Assembly (NCBI RefSeq): GCF_012516315.1
Contig: NZ_CP051185.1
Span: 1,353,403-1,417,402, forward strand
Direction: 5' to 3'
Origin: Limnospira fusiformis SAG 85.79
GTDB taxonomy: Bacteria > Cyanobacteriota > Cyanobacteriia > Cyanobacteriales > Microcoleaceae
DNA length: 64,000 nucleotides
Part shown: in pieces, positions 1 to 9,452 of the stretch
Layout: each line of letters begins with the position of its first letter
Position numbering within the stretch: position 1 is the first letter of the stretch
Position numbers and translations under genes: made by a program
The notes under the pieces: generated by a model
Seen by the model: the letters and a program-made list of their open reading frames with translations, nothing else
What the model was told of the DNA's origin: nothing
Databases searched by the model: none

Positions 1-1453
1 TTATCCACCTACTCCCGCGATTTTGCAATGGTTGAGTCAGGGACAGTTTCCTAGTCGGTTACATAGATCAGTCAGAATGTGGTTAATACTCGATCGCCTT
101 TATGGAGGACAATTTAACTGGGTTCAATCTCTATCCCAGCCATTTCGTTATAGCCAATTACGCGATCGTCTATTTTCTCTCAGTCATAGCAAAGGCGAAA
201 CTTTATCAGCCCAAGAATTAACCGTAAATTGTTCTGACCCCAAATGTTTATGTCATCAGTCACTTAGTACCATATTAAGCCATAGTAACTTACCTCAAAG
301 TTTGAGTGAATGGGTAACTGAAACATCCCAACGCACAGGCTTATCTGTCGCGGAAATTCAAACTCACCTAGATGACTGTCCTTTTGCTACCGTTCACCGT
401 TCATTACGAGACGATTTAACCCTGTTAGCATCCCAGGGATGGTTAAAGCATAGAAACCGACAAGGCTATTATTCTTTACCTCCCCAACAGTTACCAAAGC
501 CACCTATAGCCCCTCAGTCTAACCGCCACTTTGAGCAACTATCTTCTAGCCAGAAATCGCATCTTATCCATATATTAGAATCCGTGGCTTTTGTACAGCC
601 AGATATTGACATCGCTATTAATACATTGTGGGAGGAATTGACTGAATCACCGCCTAACTCATCTGACTATTTGATCGAGCAAAATCGGCGGATATTTCTG
701 CATTTTGACTATATTCTATCCTCGGAAATTCAAGAAAAAGTCGATGATTGGCAACAACAAATTGAATCCTTATGGTATAATCATGATGGTGGCATAATTC
801 AATTTAAAACCTGGGTGGTAAGGGAAAACCGGGTGGCTTTAGTTACAGTGTATCCTGTGTGTTTACACTATGCTAGACGCGCTAAATATCTAAGTGCTTA
901 TGGAGTTGATCCTTGGGGTGAAATTACTTGGCATAATTATCGACTCGATCGCATTATGTCTCCCCAATTGAGGATTTTATCCTGGGATGATCCAGCAGTT
1001 CCTCAACTGCTCAAAAAACAGCACGAAACTGGTACACTTCCTAATCCTGGATGGATTGAAGAACAACTAGAGGAAGCCTGGGGGTTTAATTTTTATCTAC
1101 CTAAAGCTCTATTGATTATGCGCTTTCCTGTAGACTTTGCTAGTAATTATGTGGATGATACTGTGAGACATTCAACTTTTCAAAAAATCCCTTATTCGGA
1201 ATTATTTAGCTCCGTTGAAACCCAGATTAATAATAGGGAAGAAAGACAACTTATCCAGAAAATTTTGCGGCAACGTTCTCCTGATGATGCCTACTATCAA
1301 GCATGGGTGAGGGTCGGTGATATTAACATAGTGATGCGACTGCGAGACTGGCGACCCCAGGGAGAAATAATTGCACCAGTTGTGCTACGTCAACAAATGT
1401 GGGAGGAGGTAGAAGCCGAACGTTTGCATTATGGTCAGGACTTCAGCAATTAA
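1..1453 (+). CDS. CRISPR-associated WYL-like regulator (TIGR03985-type), 5' truncated
   Basis: The frame is open to the left edge of the window, so the true start lies outside. The first in-window start-like codon (TTG at 23) has no ribosome binding site and is probably not used. The protein has a winged-helix-like stretch (around residues 100-150, with AEIQTHL and LRDDLTLLASQGWL) and a C-terminal WYL-like part with the signature HNYRLDRI near residue 305. The end, VMRLRDWRPQGEIIAP, is typical of WYL C-terminal extensions. I recognise the overall layout (a start like RLHRSVRMWLILDRLYG) as the cyanobacterial TIGR03985 family found beside CRISPR-Cas loci. WYL proteins are usually ligand-binding transcription regulators, so a role in controlling cas genes is likely but inferred. 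No CRISPR array is in the window; it may lie to the left. Confidence 0.65.
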   Translation, partial: YPPTPAILQWLSQGQFPSRLHRSVRMWLILDRLYGGQFNWVQSLSQPFRYSQLRDRLFSLSHSKGETLSAQELTVNCSDPKCLCHQSLSTILSHSNLPQSLSEWVTETSQRTGLSVAEIQTHLDDCPFATVHRSLRDDLTLLASQGWLKHRNRQGYYSLPPQQLPKPPIAPQSNRHFEQLSSSQKSHLIHILESVAFVQPDIDIAINTLWEELTESPPNSSDYLIEQNRRIFLHFDYILSSEIQEKVDDWQQQIESLWYNHDGGIIQFKTWVVRENRVALVTVYPVCLHYARRAKYLSAYGVDPWGEITWHNYRLDRIMSPQLRILSWDDPAVPQLLKKQHETGTLPNPGWIEEQLEEAWGFNFYLPKALLIMRFPVDFASNYVDDTVRHSTFQKIPYSELFSSVETQINNREERQLIQKILRQRSPDDAYYQAWVRVGDINIVMRLRDWRPQGEIIAPVVLRQQMWEEVEAERLHYGQDFSN

Positions 1454-1520
1454 CAGGCTGATTAAATGTTAATACAGGCATTAACAAATTTATCAAATTT
1501 TCGCGAGTAAATATCAAGCC

Positions 1521-2072
1521 ATGGTTTCAATTTCTAGCTGGTCTAAAAAAGAGATAATCATTCATAAACTGCGCCATCATATTCATAGTGCCGCCGCTGA
1601 GTTTGCGATTTCTCCCGAAATTGTGGGAGGGATTATTTTAGATGAATTACAACGGCGAGGTTTTAAAGATGATTGGGAAGAAATTATTGCCAGAATTTTC
1701 CCTCGGTTAGTTTATTGGGCTAACTGGTCTATTGGGGTGGCTCAATTTAAACCCAAAACGGCGGAATTAGTCTATAGTGAATTATTAGATGATTATCCGA
1801 GACCTGTAGCCATTGTGCGATCGCTTCTTGATGATGCTTTATCCTGTCGTTTAGTCGCCGCCTATTGTCGTTATATTATCAATCTCTGGAAGCCAGTATA
1901 TCCCCAGGCGGAAAATACTAATATTGACCAAAATGGCGCTCGTTTGTTAGGAACCCTGTACTCCCTAGAAGCTACGGGAACTTGGGGAGTAAATGATAAT
2001 CCCATATTTAATGACCGAGGAGAAGGTATAGTCTCTAGTATGCCGAAAATTAGGCAATTAATTCAGGATTAA
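1521..2072 (+). CDS. Small lysozyme/lytic-transglycosylase-fold protein, no signal peptide
   Basis: A 183-residue protein of unknown role. The motif SIGVAQFKPKTAE (around residue 73) resembles the GLMQ-x-x-P-x-TA signature of SLT and goose-type lysozymes. It is preceded by ISPEIVGGIILDE, in which the glutamate near residue 42 sits where the catalytic acid of that fold is expected. There is no N-terminal hydrophobic segment, so the protein appears cytoplasmic unless exported by another route. It lies 67 bp after the WYL-like CRISPR regulator and about 110 bp before a UvrD-like helicase on the same strand, which suggests a defence context. The fold call rests on motif resemblance only. It could be a degenerate non-catalytic domain. 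Confidence 0.6.
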   Translation: MVSISSWSKKEIIIHKLRHHIHSAAAEFAISPEIVGGIILDELQRRGFKDDWEEIIARIFPRLVYWANWSIGVAQFKPKTAELVYSELLDDYPRPVAIVRSLLDDALSCRLVAAYCRYIINLWKPVYPQAENTNIDQNGARLLGTLYSLEATGTWGVNDNPIFNDRGEGIVSSMPKIRQLIQD

Positions 2073-2102
2073 AAAAACCCAGATTAATTACTTGGTTTTT
2101 CG
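2073..2102 (+). terminator. Rho-independent terminator after the lysozyme-like gene
   Basis: Directly after the stop codon, an A-rich arm ending in ACCCAG and an arm CTTGG followed by TTTTT form a stem with one mismatch around an AT-rich loop, ending in a T run. This probably separates the first two genes from the UvrD-like helicase. Confidence 0.55.
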
Positions 2103-2180
2103 GGAAAATTTAGCCAATCACTTGCTAAAAATCCCCAAATCTGCTAAACTGGAAATCATACGATAAAATGGGCGCGGTCT

Positions 2181-4586
2181 GTGACTAAAGATACCGAAGA
2201 CCAATTAAACCCGTCCCCTGATAGCGGGTGGAACCTGTGGGACTCAAGCTATAACCTCGACTCGGAGACAGCAGAAATCAGCAGGCGAGAAAGACAAAAA
2301 GCCCTTGATAGCATAGAGTCTAGCCTACGTCCGGGACAGGATGCGATGGGTAAATGGAAAGGGGGACCCTTGGCGGTTTCGGCGGTTCCTGGTGCGGGAA
2401 AATCGACGGGAATGGCCGCGGCGGCAGCTTTAGCGATCGCCCGTCATCAACTCAACCCCCAACGCCAATTAATCGTTGTCACCTTCACCCGCGCCGCCGC
2501 CAGTAATATCCGCGCCAAAATTCGCCAACACCTGAACAACCTATCCATTCCCCCCGTCGGCTTCGTGGTGAATACCCTCCACGGACTAGCGCTATACATT
2601 GCGACCAGTCACCCGGAATTATCAGGCTTAGACCTAGACAACTTCACCTTAGTAGTTCCCACTTCCAGCCACCGCCTAATCCGCGCCTGTGTGGAACAGT
2701 GGATAACCCATAATCCCCGCCTGTACGAAACCCTAATCGAGGGATGTCAATTTGACTCGGAAGAAACCGAAAAATTGCGGCGGCGATCGGTTTTGCGTAC
2801 CGAAGTTTTACCAGAGTTAGCCTGGAAAGTTATTCAGGAAGCCAAAAGCTCTGGTTTAACTCCCGACCAGTTGCGAAGTTTAGGGCAAAAAATCCCGGAC
2901 GATTACGAAATCATGAACATAGCGGCTGGGTTATATTATAACTATCAACAACTGTTACAAAAGCAGCCATTTTTGGATTATGAGGAAATGATTTTAGGGG
3001 CGTTGCGAGTCTTGGAAAATCCCCCAATCCGTCTCCGTTGGCAACAGCGAGTTTTTGCGGTGTTTGAGGACGAAGCCCAAGACTCGACACCATTGCAAAA
3101 TAAACTCATAGAAATTTTAGCCCAGGATAGTAGTAATAACTCAGATTTGGATAACTTAAACTTAGTGCGAGTGGGAGACCCAAATCAAGCGATTAACTCA
3201 ACATTTACCCCCGCCGACCCGGTGTATTTTCGTCAATTTTGTGAAAACTGCGAAGCCTTGGAAAGGTTAGCCACCATGGATAGGGCGGGACGTAGTAATC
3301 AGATTATTATTGCAGCGGCTAACTTTGTATTAAAGTGGGTAAATCATAAAGTTTCTCAGCCAAATGAACTTCCGTTTAGAGAACAGGAAATTCGCCCGGT
3401 TGACCCGGATGACCCACAAGAAAACGCCAACCCTAATCCCACAGGAAAAGGATTAGAAATATATGAGCCGGAAAATATTTATGATACAGTTAACCTCATT
3501 GTTAAGCGAATTATATCCATTTTTCAGCAACACAAGGAGGGAAGTTTTGCAATTTTAGTCCGAGAACATCGCCAAGGAGAATTTATCGCTAATGCACTGC
3601 GTCAACCCCAAGAATATGACCTAGAGGTTAACTTTAGTGATTATCCAATTACCATATTTGATGCTTATGAAAGCACTCGTCAGTCTCATATTCCTAGGGA
3701 AATGTTGCACTTACTGCAATTTATACACCGTCCCCATTCTCCCGAATATTTGAAGGCTGCTCTCAAAGTATTAAGCGATCGCCATCGTATTCCCAACCAA
3801 GATTTTAACATACTAGCAGCACAGCCAGAACAATTTTTATATCCCAGTCCTCTCTCACCTCCTCAGCCAGAAACAGTCAGCCGCTGTCGTCAACTTTGCT
3901 GTAACCTAATTAAAGCCCGTGTCGAACTTCCCGCTTATGAATTAATTGCATTTCTCGCCCTCGCTTTACAATACGAAAAAAGCGAACTCGCCAGCGCCGA
4001 TAAACTCGCCACTAAAATTTCTCATAAGACCGCAGGAAATCAATCCTTATCGGCAATGTTAACGGCTTTGGATGAAATGGTTAGTTCCGAAAGATTTGAG
4101 ACCATAGAAGAGGAAGAAAATTCAGATGATAGTATTTTTACCCGTCCCGGTCAGGTAACAATTATCACCATGCACAAAGCCAAAGGACTAGACTGGGATT
4201 ATGTATTTCTGCCATTTTTACATGAAAAAATTATCCCCGGCAACCTGCGAGTTAATCCCCAAATCAGATTTTTAGGGGATTTTACCCTATCGGAAGTCGC
4301 TCGCGCCCAAATTCGCGCTAACCTCCATAATTCCCAGCAATTACCGGATATAACCACGGCTTGGGAACAGGCAAAATACCTAAAAACTGCTGAGGAATAT
4401 CGCTTACTTTATGTAGCCATGACTAGAGCCAAACGGCTGTTATGGATGTCCGCCGCCCAACGGGCCCCTTCTTATTGGCGCAGACCAGAAAACCAGGATA
4501 AACAAAGACCATGTCCGGTTTTAGCTGCCTTAAAAAAAGAATTTCCCCATAGTTTCATATCTAGGAGTTACAATGAAGATAATTAA
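2181..4586 (+). CDS. UvrD/Rep-family (SF1A) ATP-dependent DNA helicase
   Basis: An 801-residue superfamily 1 helicase. Visible motifs in order are Walker A AVPGAGKST (68-76), motif Ia VTFTRAAASNIRAKI (about 99), NTLHGLAL (about 130), Walker B FEDEAQDSTPLQ (about 294), motif III VGDPNQAINS (about 330), TMHKAKGLDWDYVFLP (about 664) and motif VI LLYVAMTRAK (about 748). These are the UvrD/PcrA/Rep signatures for ATP-driven 3'-5' unwinding. The GTG start at 2181 is the first plausible one and lacks a clear Shine-Dalgarno sequence. Size and N-terminal extension match cyanobacterial UvrD-like paralogues rather than the main UvrD. The CRISPR-associated regulator upstream makes a defence or repair role possible but unproven. 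Confidence 0.85.
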   Translation: MTKDTEDQLNPSPDSGWNLWDSSYNLDSETAEISRRERQKALDSIESSLRPGQDAMGKWKGGPLAVSAVPGAGKSTGMAAAAALAIARHQLNPQRQLIVVTFTRAAASNIRAKIRQHLNNLSIPPVGFVVNTLHGLALYIATSHPELSGLDLDNFTLVVPTSSHRLIRACVEQWITHNPRLYETLIEGCQFDSEETEKLRRRSVLRTEVLPELAWKVIQEAKSSGLTPDQLRSLGQKIPDDYEIMNIAAGLYYNYQQLLQKQPFLDYEEMILGALRVLENPPIRLRWQQRVFAVFEDEAQDSTPLQNKLIEILAQDSSNNSDLDNLNLVRVGDPNQAINSTFTPADPVYFRQFCENCEALERLATMDRAGRSNQIIIAAANFVLKWVNHKVSQPNELPFREQEIRPVDPDDPQENANPNPTGKGLEIYEPENIYDTVNLIVKRIISIFQQHKEGSFAILVREHRQGEFIANALRQPQEYDLEVNFSDYPITIFDAYESTRQSHIPREMLHLLQFIHRPHSPEYLKAALKVLSDRHRIPNQDFNILAAQPEQFLYPSPLSPPQPETVSRCRQLCCNLIKARVELPAYELIAFLALALQYEKSELASADKLATKISHKTAGNQSLSAMLTALDEMVSSERFETIEEEENSDDSIFTRPGQVTIITMHKAKGLDWDYVFLPFLHEKIIPGNLRVNPQIRFLGDFTLSEVARAQIRANLHNSQQLPDITTAWEQAKYLKTAEEYRLLYVAMTRAKRLLWMSAAQRAPSYWRRPENQDKQRPCPVLAALKKEFPHSFISRSYNEDN

Positions 4587-4645
4587 TTAGGTATCCCCTT
4601 GTAATTCATCGACTGTAAACAATCAACTCTCAACTATTTCCCATT

Positions 4646-4942
4646 ATGTTGAAGTTTAAACTACCTTTACTGTCACTTTCCCTTTCCGTGGCTACCTGAC
4701 TGAGTGGTTGTACTCAGGAGACACCTTTTGAATGCACAGATGCGATCGCTTGCGTTACCATTAACCCAGGAGAACCTATAAAAATAGGAGTTCTGCAAAC
4801 TCTGAGTGGGGGAACTGCTCCCGGTGGTATTGATCAAGTCCGTACCATTGAACTGGTGGTAGAACAACAGGGAGATATATTAAATCATCCCATTCTTCTC
4901 AAAGTTAAAGCAGAATTTATCATTGAAATTCCAGTCAATTAA
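4646..4942 (+). pseudogene. Truncated ABC-transporter substrate-binding lipoprotein with in-frame TGA
   Basis: The plus-strand frame from ATG 4646 reads as a lipoprotein signal (MLKFKLPLLSLSLSVAT), then a TGA at 4697-4699, then LSGC, a lipobox with its lipidation cysteine. It continues in the same frame with EPIKIGVLQTLSGG and IDQVRTIELVVEQQ, the N-terminus of branched-chain amino-acid (LivJ-like) periplasmic binding proteins. The frame then ends at 4942 after only about 98 codons, where the family normally has about 400 residues. The last codons run into an AATTAAT heptamer and repeat DNA, so the 3' part was lost. A premature stop plus truncation makes it non-functional. Confidence 0.6.
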
Positions 4943-5198
4943 TAATTAATAATGGTAGGGGCGGGTTCTGTTGTCAATTCTCCATCCCCACGACTTAATG
5001 AATAAACTCGCCCCACCGTGTTGAGAAACCGGGTTTCTTTGAGAAACCGGGTTTCTTGACCTTTGGGGGAGAAACCCGGCGATAATTAATTAATAATGGT
5101 AGGGGCGGGTTCTGTTGTCAATTCTCCATCCCCACGACTTAATGAATAAACTCGCCCCACCGTGTTGAGAAACCGGGTTTCTTGACCTTTGGGGGCTG
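4943..5198. repeat. Two-copy intergenic repeat with AATTAAT heptamers and GAAACCSGGTTTC palindromes
   Basis: Two near-identical copies of about 100 bp start with AATTAATAATGGTAGGGGCGGG (about 4950 and 5090). Each carries the segment GTTGAGAAACCGGGTTTCTT. The same modules build the array at 7.8-9.2 kb. No gene is visible here. Confidence 0.85.
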
Positions 5199-6323
5199 TT
5201 AGTATAACTCATACTTGAGTAAAGTGCAGGGTAGGGCCCCATTGTATAGGGGTATACGTTGGGAAGTTCTTAATCCAATGCGCTTTGATAGGGCTTTGTT
5301 TCCGGTAAAGATAAACGCCGTCCACCCCTTAAAGCGTTGTTTGAGAATATCCCCAAGTTGCTGATATAAGTCTCCCAACTCCTCCACATTTCCTAAACGT
5401 TCCCCATAGGGAGGGTTGCAGACAATTAAACCATTATCCCCGGTGGGTTCCACCTCTGATAGGTATGCCTCCCATAAGCTAATATGACTATCTACGCCGC
5501 ACTTTTTGGCATTATAATTGGCTTGGGCGATCGCTTCTGAATCGCGATCGCATCCCCCGATAGAGATCTTCAAATCTTCCCGACAACTAGCTTGGGCCTC
5601 CCGGACCAACTGCTTCCACAGAGACTCATCAAAATCCGACCACTTCATCAAAGCAAATGTTTCACGAAATAGCCCTGGCGCGACGTTGAGGGCTTTTAAA
5701 GTCGCTTCTAGGGGGAGAGTACCAGAACCGCACAAAGGGTCTAAAAACGGGCGATCGCCTTGCCATTGTGCTAAGTCCAATAACCCCGCGGCCAGACTTT
5801 CTTTAAGGGGTGCTTTTCCCACCGCCGGACGATATCCCCGCCGATGTAGACTAGGACCAGAACTATCTAGGCTGAGGATGCCATGATTACCGTTAATATG
5901 CAGATTTATGTGTAGATCAGCATCCAAAATATCCACCGTTGACCGCTGACTAAACTTGTCTCGCTGTTGGTCAACGATCGCATTTTTCACCTGTAAAGCC
6001 GTAAAATGGGTATGATTTAACTGTCTATTTTTACCCGTACAGTGAACCGATAAAGTCTGATGGGGTTTAATATATTCTTCCCAGTCTATTTTCTGGACTT
6101 CCTTATAAAGGCGATCGCCATTCGGACAGGGAAATTTCGCTATGGGAACCAAAACCCTAAAAATAGTTCTCGACCATAGATTCACCTTATAAAGCAAGTG
6201 GCGATCGCCACTAAAACTCACCCCCGCAAAGTCCGGCTTTACCTGTCTCGCGCCCAAACTTTCCAACTCATTAGCCGCCACCGATTCCAACCCATGAGCC
6301 ACCGTCGCAAAATACTCAGACAT
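5199..6323 (-). CDS. THUMP-domain class I SAM-dependent RNA (guanine-N2) methyltransferase, RlmL-like
   Basis: A 374-residue protein with an N-terminal THUMP-type RNA-binding region (about 1-155) and a C-terminal Rossmann methyltransferase. The SAM-binding motif is DPLCGSGTLPLEA (about 195-207). The catalytic motif VCNPPYGERLG (about 303-313) has the NPPY signature of N-methyltransferases acting on exocyclic amines. The family makes m2G in 23S rRNA (m2G2445 for E. coli RlmL). This protein corresponds to the RlmL half alone; E. coli RlmKL is a fusion of about 700 residues. It is a single gene on the minus strand flanked by repeats, with no operon partner. Confidence 0.85.
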   Translation of the reverse strand: MSEYFATVAHGLESVAANELESLGARQVKPDFAGVSFSGDRHLLYKVNLWSRTIFRVLVPIAKFPCPNGDRLYKEVQKIDWEEYIKPHQTLSVHCTGKNRQLNHTHFTALQVKNAIVDQQRDKFSQRSTVDILDADLHINLHINGNHGILSLDSSGPSLHRRGYRPAVGKAPLKESLAAGLLDLAQWQGDRPFLDPLCGSGTLPLEATLKALNVAPGLFRETFALMKWSDFDESLWKQLVREAQASCREDLKISIGGCDRDSEAIAQANYNAKKCGVDSHISLWEAYLSEVEPTGDNGLIVCNPPYGERLGNVEELGDLYQQLGDILKQRFKGWTAFIFTGNKALSKRIGLRTSQRIPLYNGALPCTLLKYELY

Positions 6324-6854
6324 TCAACTACCGCTCACAATTTCACCCGAATATTTACTAGGTGCAAATACCAACTCTCACATGGCAGTTTACCATCACA
6401 ACCACAATTCTATATCCTTTTTACTCAAATCTAAGCAGCCAGACACATATCTGCAATCAAAATTTCATCAGACAAAGCCCATATATGGCACTCTTAATTA
6501 AAAGCGGAGATTATGGGAGCGACCATTAAAGCGATCGCCCCATTTCACTCACACACCACATAAGAATGAAGCATATTTAGCAGACATTACTATTCTTTTT
6601 TCAGAAAGGACACCGACGACTGGCCGTGTTTCGTCTCGGTGTCCCAACTGGTTCGCTCCTCACACGATTGTAACTCTAGCCAACCCCCATAGTTTTGTCA
6701 ACACTTTTATCAAAAAAAATTTTGATGAATGCCCAAAACCCTTGCCAAATAGGTAATTTTTATAGTTCCCCACACCGTTAGCAATGGATGTTTGCTTAGA
6801 CCCATTCAGCAGCGAATAGGGGGGGTCAGTCCCCACCTTCGATAAATTCTGACC
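6324..6854. other. Intergenic region with no protein gene
   Basis: This 531-bp gap lies between two minus-strand genes. Apart from the Yfr1-like element, it holds AT-rich sequence and a weak hairpin ATCAAAA/TTTTGAT near 6709-6727. A plus-strand open frame at 6198-6434 overlaps the methyltransferase antisense and lacks gene features. Confidence 0.6.
6603..6710 (+). ncRNA. yfr1: Candidate Yfr1 small RNA
   Basis: The segment 6656-6665 reads CTCCTCACAC, the invariant unpaired core of the cyanobacterial RNA Yfr1 described in the literature. Just upstream, GACACCGA (6609-6616) pairs with TCGGTGTC (6636-6643), extended by GAC/GTC, forming the expected 5' stem-loop. A -10-like TATTCT lies at 6591-6596. 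The 3' stem-loop and terminator are not clear, so the 3' end is approximate. A 10-mer alone could occur by chance; the adjacent hairpin and promoter-like element strengthen the call. Yfr1 is a trans-acting RNA that base-pairs with outer-membrane protein mRNAs. Confidence 0.5.
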
Positions 6855-7760
6855 CTAAAGCGACCCACCCAGGTTGTCCAACCAATTAAGAATCAGAGGA
6901 TTAACCACAGTTGGCCGTTCATCGTGGGGACAGTGGCCAGTTTCGGGAATAGAAACAAACTCAACCGATGCACCAGTTGTCGCTAAATCCCGATAAATAT
7001 CAGCACCCTTAATCGGAGTCCAGGGGTCATTTTCCCCCCAGATTACTAATAAAGGACGCTGTAATTTCGGCAAAAGTTCCGAAGGGCGAGGGCCAGCCGG
7101 GGCGGTTAAAATGGAAGCAAAAACCTGTTGTGCGCCCACATCATTAGAGGGTTGATAGAGTAAATCCACCAACTCATCTGTGATTGCGTCTCGGTTTCCG
7201 TAGACTTGGCGGAGGGTGTTGCGGATGCGGTGTTTTTGGCGGACTTGGTTAAACACAAACGGCCCAATAGCCGGGGAAGCGACTAGCTTAGTAAATGTTC
7301 CCATGACCACCCGTAGGGGAAAATTCAACTCTTCCGGGCGATGATTCAAGCCTCCCGCGCAGTTTAACAGGACTGCCCCCCGGCAAATATCCGGGTAATT
7401 TACCGCCATCATTAAACTCAGCAGCGCCCCAATGGAGTTACCGACAAAAACAGCAGGTTCTCCCACTTGTTCACTCCAGAAATCCCGCAGCAATTCTTCC
7501 CATAGGTCCAAACTATAATCAACGGCTGGTTTCCCAGAAGCCCCAAAACCCAATAAATCTAAGGCAAAGACCCGATATCCTCCAGCGGCTAAAACGGGGA
7601 TATTTTGTCGCCAATGACCAATAGAAGCCCCAAACCCATGGACTAAAATCAGGGGTTGGCCTGTTCCCTGGACTGTATAGCGGATTTGGTGACTTTTCCA
7701 GGTCCAATCGAGAGGTTCCAAACAACTACGGACAGTAACAGACGGTTGGGTTGCGGTCAT
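6855..7760 (-). CDS. Alpha/beta-fold hydrolase
   Basis: About 301 residues from the preferred start (MTATQPSV, ATG at 7758-7760). An upstream ATG (7802) would add 14 residues that look unconserved. The catalytic triad is visible: nucleophile elbow GNSIG, acidic residue in WGENDPWTP and histidine in ETGHCPHDE. HGFGASIGHWR forms the oxyanion-hole loop. The substrate is unknown; plant and cyanobacterial relatives are often annotated as pheophytinase-like or haloalkane-dehalogenase-like. A clear paralogue at 38067-39041 shares GFGASIGHWR and HCPHDE. The gene is flanked by repeat DNA on its upstream side. Confidence 0.85.
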   Translation of the reverse strand: MTATQPSVTVRSCLEPLDWTWKSHQIRYTVQGTGQPLILVHGFGASIGHWRQNIPVLAAGGYRVFALDLLGFGASGKPAVDYSLDLWEELLRDFWSEQVGEPAVFVGNSIGALLSLMMAVNYPDICRGAVLLNCAGGLNHRPEELNFPLRVVMGTFTKLVASPAIGPFVFNQVRQKHRIRNTLRQVYGNRDAITDELVDLLYQPSNDVGAQQVFASILTAPAGPRPSELLPKLQRPLLVIWGENDPWTPIKGADIYRDLATTGASVEFVSIPETGHCPHDERPTVVNPLILNWLDNLGGSL

Positions 7761-7802
7761 ATTGTGAACTTTTGTAAACTCTGTACTTCCATCATACAAC
7801 AT

Positions 7803-9171
7803 AAATAATTAATAATTAATAATTAATAATTAATAATTGTAGGGGCGGGTTCTGCTGTTAATTCTCTCACCCCACCAGGATATTAATAAACCCGCCCTCC
7901 GGGTTCTGCTGTTAATTCTCTCACCCCACGGTTTGCTTAGAAACCCGGTTTCTCAAAGAAACCGGGTTTCTTGACCAATAATTAATAATTAATAATTAAT
8001 AATTAATAATGGTAGGGGCGGGTTCTGTTGTCAATTCTCGGACCCCACCAGGATATTAATAAACCCGCCCTCCGGGTTCTGCTGTTAATTCTCTCACCCC
8101 ACGGTTTGCTTAGAAACCCGGTTTCTTGACCAATAATTAATAATTAATAATTAATAATTAATAATGGTAGGGGCGGGTTCTGTTGTCAATTCTCGGACCC
8201 CACCAGGATATTAATAAACCCGCCCTCCGGGTTCTGCTGTTAATTCTCTCACCCCACGGTTTGCTTAGAAACCCGGTTTCTTGACCAATAATTAATAATT
8301 AATAATTAATAATTAATAATGGTAGGGGCGGGTTCTGCTGTTAATTCTCTCACCCCACCAGGATATTAATAAACCCGCCCTCCGGGTTCTGCTGTTAATT
8401 CTCTCACCCCACCAGGATATTAATAAACCCGCCCTCCGGGTTCTGTTGTCAATTCTCGGACCCCACCAGGATATTAATAAACCCGCCCTCCGGGTTCTGC
8501 TGTTAATTCTCTCACCCCACGGTTTGCTTAGAAACCCGGTTTCTTGACCAATAATTAATAATTAATAATTAATAATTAATAATGGTAGGGGCGGGTTCTG
8601 CTGTTAATTCTCTCACCCCACCAGGATATTAATAAACCCGCCCTCCGGGTTCTGCTGTTAATTCTCTCACCCCACCAGGATATTAATAAACCCGCCCTCC
8701 GGGTTCTGTTGTCAATTCTCGGACCCCACCAGGATATTAATAAACCCGCCCTCCGGGTTCTGCTGTTAATTCTCTCACCCCACGGTTTGCTTAGAAACCC
8801 GGTTTCTCAAAGAAACCGGGTTTCTTGACCAATAATTAATAATTAATAATTAATAATTAATAATGGTAGGGGCGGGTTCTGCTGTTAATTCTCTCACCCC
8901 ACCAGGATATTAATAAACCCGCCCTCCGGGTTCTGCTGTTAATTCTCTCACCCCACCAGGATATTAATAAACCCGCCCTCCGGGTTCTGCTGTTAATTCT
9001 CTCACCCCACCAGGATATTAATAAACCCGCCCTCCGGGTTCTGCTGTTAATTCTCTCACCCCACCAGGATATTAATAAACCCGCCCTCCGGGTTCTGCTG
9101 TTAATTCTCTCACCCCACGGTTTGCTTAGAAACCCGGTTTCTCAAAGAAACCGGGTTTCTTGACCACGATA
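7803..9171. repeat. Compound tandem-repeat array (heptamers, 54-bp units, REP-like palindromes)
   Basis: Blocks of (AATTAAT)n are followed by GGTAGGGGCGGGTTCTG and a variable number of 54-bp units (containing CCAGGATATTAATAAACCCG; 8902 to 8956 is exactly 54 bp). Each block is closed by a palindromic segment with AGAAACCCGGTTTCT and, in some copies, its inverse AGAAACCGGGTTTCT. At least seven heptamer-led blocks are visible, with one to five 54-bp units each, so copy number is unstable. No gene is visible. Confidence 0.9.
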
Positions 9172-9235
9172 GGGGCGGTGCGTCAAAGGAATGAAATTTG
9201 CGGTTAACCCGATAGGTTATCCCTCTGACGCACCC
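9172..9235. repeat. Dispersed palindromic element related to the 24-copy array
   Basis: GTGCGTCA near 9178 and TGACGCAC near 9223 are inverted ends. The interior (ACCCGATAGGTTATCCCTC) is the reverse complement of the core of the repeat unit at 24.1-27.8 kb. It is a single dispersed member of that family in opposite orientation. Confidence 0.65.
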
Positions 9236-9290
9236 TACTTCTATAATTTATAAAGGCGATCGCTTTTCTATCCGGTGTAACAACCGCGCG

Positions 9291-9445
9291 AAAAACTGCA
9301 AAGGCTCTTTTCCCTTTCGGTACTCAGAAGCCTTGCAGTTATGGGGGAACAAAGCCCATTAGCATTAGGGCTGGGTTCTAGTTATATCTTCTATGCGCTG
9401 GGGTCTTAACTCACAAAGGAGCCATAGGACAGTCCCAGAGCCTAC
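9291..9445 (-). ncRNA. Unassigned small RNA gene with consensus promoter and intrinsic terminator
   Basis: On the minus strand a consensus promoter (TTGACA, 17-bp spacer, TATACT) lies at 9481-9453, so transcription should begin near 9445. About 155 nt later a strong hairpin (arms 9340-9329 and 9306-9294, AACTGCAAGGCT with AGCCTTTGCAGTT) is followed by TTTTT, a classic Rho-independent terminator. There is no long open frame. The RNA contains a pyrimidine stretch, GGCTCCTTTG, that could pair with Shine-Dalgarno sequences, and further small hairpins such as AGCCC/GGGCT. I could not assign it to a known family with certainty; 6S RNA and PsrR1 were considered without a convincing match. Confidence 0.6.
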
Positions 9446-9452
9446 AATATAC

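Noticed and set aside
4673-4867. Minus-strand 64-residue frame
   Set aside because: Antisense to the lipoprotein pseudogene, whose lipobox and binding-protein motifs are clear on the plus strand.
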